DNA of 64,000 nucleotides, from assembly GCF_014042345.1 (NCBI RefSeq), contig NZ_JACEZT010000020.1, positions 1 to 64,000 on the forward strand. The letters run 5' to 3'. Shown piece by piece: positions 61,694 to 64,000 of the stretch. The notes beneath the pieces are model-generated. The model had not been told where the DNA came from, made no database searches, and saw only the letters and a program-made list of their open reading frames with translations. A program made the translations under genes and the position numbers. The DNA is from Rugamonas brunnea. Its GTDB lineage: Bacteria; Pseudomonadota; Gammaproteobacteria; Burkholderiales; Burkholderiaceae_D. Positions within the stretch are counted from its first letter, which is position 1. Every line of letters begins with the position of its first letter.

Positions 61694-62494
61694 TTAGTTG
61701 AACAGGCGGCGCAATTCCGCGCCAGGGTCCGGTGCGCGCATGAACGCTTCGCCCACCAGGAAGGCATTGACGTTAGCGTCGCGCATACGCTTGACGTCAT
61801 TTGTTACCATGATGCCAGATTCAGTGACAACGAGGCGCTCGCTTGGAATCCGTGGCAACAGGCCCAGCGTGGTGTCCAGCGACGTTTCGAAGGTGCGCAG
61901 GTTGCGGTTGTTAATGCCCATCAGGTTGGTCTTCAGGCGCAGGGCGGCCGTCAGTTCGTCGCCGTCATGCACTTCCACCAGCACGTCCATGCCCAGTTCG
62001 TGGGCGCAGGCTTCCATTTCCGCCATCAGGCCGTGATCGAGCGCCGAGACGATCAGCAGGATGCAGTCGGCGCCCATGGCGCGCGCTTCGTAGACCTGGT
62101 AGATGTCGATCAAAAAGTCCTTGCGCAGCACCGGCAGCGCGCAGGCGGCGCGCGCCTGCTGCAGGTACTCCACCGCGCCCTGGAAGAACTGCACGTCCGT
62201 CAGCACAGACAGGCAGGCCGCGCCGCCGGCTGCGTAGCTGGCCGCGATGTCGGCCGGGCGGAAATCGGCCCGCAGCACACCCTTGGACGGCGACGCTTTC
62301 TTCACTTCCGCGATCACGCCGGCCTCGCCGGCAGCGATCTTCCGGCGCAGGCTGGCTTCGAAGCCGCGCAGGCCGGCCCGCAGTTCGGCGTTGCCTTCCA
62401 CTTCGCGCTGCAGGCTGGCCAGGTTGCGGTGCTTCTTGGCGGCGGCCACTTCGTCGGCCTTGACGGCCAGGATCTTGTTGAGGATGTCGGACAT
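61694..62494 (-). CDS. trpC: indole-3-glycerol phosphate synthase
   Basis: A 266-residue TIM-barrel enzyme that closes the indole ring of CdRP in tryptophan synthesis. Visible family segments: LNKILAVKADEVA at the start, IAEVKKASPSKGVLR with catalytic lysine, LSVLTDVQFFQGAVEYL, VLRKDFLIDIYQVYEARAMGADCILLI, LVEVHDGDEL, GINNRNLRTFETSLDTT and VVTESGI. It is the third gene of the trpGDC set on the minus strand, 119 nt after trpD. Confidence 0.97.
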   Translation of the reverse strand: MSDILNKILAVKADEVAAAKKHRNLASLQREVEGNAELRAGLRGFEASLRRKIAAGEAGVIAEVKKASPSKGVLRADFRPADIAASYAAGGAACLSVLTDVQFFQGAVEYLQQARAACALPVLRKDFLIDIYQVYEARAMGADCILLIVSALDHGLMAEMEACAHELGMDVLVEVHDGDELTAALRLKTNLMGINNRNLRTFETSLDTTLGLLPRIPSERLVVTESGIMVTNDVKRMRDANVNAFLVGEAFMRAPDPGAELRRLFN

Positions 62495-62613
62495 GATGGG
62501 AACCAGTGAAAAGAGGGATGCTAATGTTGTTCGGGCCGGGACAAGCGCAGGCGCGGGTGCGGGCGCGGATCCGGGTCCGGCGTGCGGTGGCGCGCGCCGG
62601 ACAGGGGCTTTCC

Positions 62614-63651
62614 TTAGTTGGTCGCGCCCAGCGTCTGCGTCACCTGCACGAACTGCTCGATTTTCTTGAGCGCGGCGCCCGATTCGATGGCGATGCGGGC
62701 CCGCTTCAGGCCATCCTCGATCGAGCTGGCCACGCCGGCCGCGTACAGCGCCGTGCCGGCGTTCAGGGCCACGATGTCGTACGGCGCGCCGGGCTGGCCG
62801 GTCAGCGCTTCCATCATCATGGCGCGCGAGGCGGCGGCGTCGGCTACCTTCAGGTTACGGCTGGCGATCATCTGCAGGCCGAAGTCTTCCGGGTGGATTT
62901 CGTATTCGCGGATTTCGCCGTTGACCAGTTCACCGACCATGGTGGCCGCGCCCAGCGACACTTCGTCCATATTGTCGCGGCCATAGACGACCAGCGCATG
63001 CTGCGCGCCCAGCCGTTGCAGCACGCGCACCTGGATACCCACCAGGTCGGCGTGGAACACGCCCATCAGGATGTTGGGCGCGCCGGCCGGGTTGGTGAGC
63101 GGGCCCAGGATGTTGAAGATGGTGCGCACGCCCAGTTCGCGCCGCACCGGTGCCGCATGCTTCATGGCCGCGTGGTGGTTGGGGGCGAACATGAAGCCGA
63201 TGCCGGTCTGCGCGATCGACTGGGCGATCTGCTCCGGTTTCAGGTTGATGTTGGCGCCCAGCGCTTCGATCACGTCGGCGCTGCCGGACGAGGACGACAC
63301 GCTGCGCCCGCCGTGCTTGGCCACGCGCGCGCCGGCGGCGGCGGCCACGAACATGGAGGCGGTGGAGATGTTGAAGGTGTGGGCGCCGTCGCCGCCGGTG
63401 CCGACGATGTCGAGCAGCCCGCTGGTGTCGGCCATCGGCACCTTGGTGGAGAATTCGCGCATCACTTGCGCGGCGGCGGCGATTTCGCCGATGGTTTCCT
63501 TCTTCACGCGCAGGCCCATGGTCAGGGCCGCGATCATCGTGGGCGACATTTCGCCGGACATGATCTGGCGGAACAGGTGCAGCATCTCGTCGTGGAAAAT
63601 CTCGCGGTGTTCGATGCAGCGCAGCAGGGCTTCTTGATGGGTGATCGGCAT
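62614..63651 (-). CDS. trpD: anthranilate phosphoribosyltransferase
   Basis: A 345-residue enzyme that transfers phosphoribosyl from PRPP to anthranilate. Motifs: the N-terminal helical part HQEALLRCIEHREIFHDEMLHLFRQIMSGE, the PRPP loop DIVGTGGDGAHTFNIST, KHGGRSVSSSSGSADVIEALG and FMFAPNHHAAMKHAAPVRRELGVRTIFNILGPLTNPA. AGAAGGAATT precedes ATG 63651. Downstream is trpC, upstream the trpG fragment; the tryptophan genes form one unit. Confidence 0.97.
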   Translation of the reverse strand: MPITHQEALLRCIEHREIFHDEMLHLFRQIMSGEMSPTMIAALTMGLRVKKETIGEIAAAAQVMREFSTKVPMADTSGLLDIVGTGGDGAHTFNISTASMFVAAAAGARVAKHGGRSVSSSSGSADVIEALGANINLKPEQIAQSIAQTGIGFMFAPNHHAAMKHAAPVRRELGVRTIFNILGPLTNPAGAPNILMGVFHADLVGIQVRVLQRLGAQHALVVYGRDNMDEVSLGAATMVGELVNGEIREYEIHPEDFGLQMIASRNLKVADAAASRAMMMEALTGQPGAPYDIVALNAGTALYAAGVASSIEDGLKRARIAIESGAALKKIEQFVQVTQTLGATN

Positions 63652-63731
63652 GGCAATTCCTTCTTCAATTTTTTGAACGCGGGTCGCAGCAATGGCAGGA
63701 AAGGCGTACGTGAAGACGTACGCCGTCCCCG

Positions 63732-64000
63732 TCAGCGGACCAGGAAATTCTTCAGCAGCTCGTGGCCGTATTCCGACAGGATGGACTCGGGGTGGAACTG
63801 CACGCCCTCGATGTCGTATTCCTTGTGGCGCACGCCCATGATTTCACCGTCGTCGGTCCATGCCGTCACTTCCAGGCAGGAAGGCAGCGAGGCGCGCTCG
63901 ATGGCGAGCGAGTGGTAACGGATCACTGTGAAGGGGGAAGGCAGTCCTTTGAAGACGCCCACGCCCGTATGCGCGATGAGAGAAGTTTTGCCATGCATGA
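63732..64000 (-). CDS. trpG: anthranilate synthase glutamine amidotransferase subunit, partial
   Basis: The C-terminal part of TrpG, cut by the window end (the reading frame continues beyond base 64000). The visible 89 or so residues contain HTGVGVFKGLPSPFTVIRYHSLAIER and GVQFHPESILSEYGHELLKNFL with the His and Glu of the class I amidotransferase triad; the cysteine part lies outside. It supplies ammonia from glutamine to TrpE. The gap to trpD is 80 nt on the same strand. Confidence 0.93.
   Translation of the reverse strand, partial: MHGKTSLIAHTGVGVFKGLPSPFTVIRYHSLAIERASLPSCLEVTAWTDDGEIMGVRHKEYDIEGVQFHPESILSEYGHELLKNFLVR

Overview
The window looks like chromosomal DNA of a GC-rich betaproteobacterium of the Oxalobacteraceae (Massilia/Duganella type). 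This rests on a PEP-CTERM exosortase substrate, many chemoreceptors and diguanylate cyclases, large secreted S8 and S9 peptidases, an isocitrate lyase of the long (about 527 aa) class, and a trpG-trpD-trpC order. Genus is an inference; there is no rRNA in the window. About 47 protein genes and two identical tRNA-Phe(GAA) genes are supported. No CRISPR array, complete insertion sequence or origin was seen.

Layout. 0-7 kb: small metabolic and regulatory genes (NTF2-like, two-domain GNAT, DUF2058, TetR-controlled SDR with two operator palindromes, GFA protein), then a PP2C-phosphatase/Ser-Thr-kinase fusion behind a formate/nitrite channel. 7.2-9.2 kb: a less GC-rich islet between a decayed tRNA-Phe block and an intact tRNA-Phe gene; it carries a glucosaminidase gene followed closely by a small exported protein, which resembles an effector/immunity pair, plus a small membrane protein. 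9.3-22.5 kb: two S9 peptidases, a hemerythrin-like protein, lipoproteins, a chemoreceptor, and a PEP-CTERM protein in tandem with a large cucumisin-like subtilase. 22.5-29 kb: a Pat-type protein acetyltransferase downstream of a class II HDAC-like deacetylase, a fatty-acid hydroxylase-type membrane protein, and aceA with a perfect palindrome upstream.

29.3-41.2 kb: a catabolic region. One AraC-type regulator diverges from a carboxymuconolactone-decarboxylase-like, SDR, beta-keto acid cleavage enzyme and MFS transporter operon, with two direct repeats in the shared promoter. A second AraC-type regulator diverges from two overlapping acyl-CoA dehydrogenases and an acetoacetate-decarboxylase-like gene. 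A chemoreceptor with a CheR-type C-terminal tether lies between them. Together they look like sensing, import, oxidation and beta-keto cleavage of one unidentified organic acid.

41.2-52.3 kb: an exported S8 protease, a stand-alone ADP-ribosyltransferase resembling pertussis toxin S1, then a chemoreceptor, a MASE3-PAS-PAS-GGDEF-EAL protein and a Cache-type GGDEF protein in series, a third AraC-type regulator, a second decayed tRNA-Phe block, a 59-residue orphan and the second tRNA-Phe. 52.3-64 kb: core-type genes: UbiH-family hydroxylase, DsbC-like thioredoxin, a molybdenum hydroxylase (IorA/IorB-like) with a MocA-like nucleotidyltransferase, an M61 peptidase with PDZ domain, a membrane diguanylate cyclase, a TonB-like lipoprotein, and trpC, trpD and the 3' part of trpG.

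The most unusual items are the ADP-ribosyltransferase, the glucosaminidase/exported-protein pair in the tRNA islet, the four-copy tRNA-Phe block (two intact, two decayed), the catabolic region with an acyl-CoA dehydrogenase lacking the usual catalytic glutamate, and the kinase/phosphatase fusion paired with an anion channel. All assignments come from reading the sequence and remembered family features; no searches were run.
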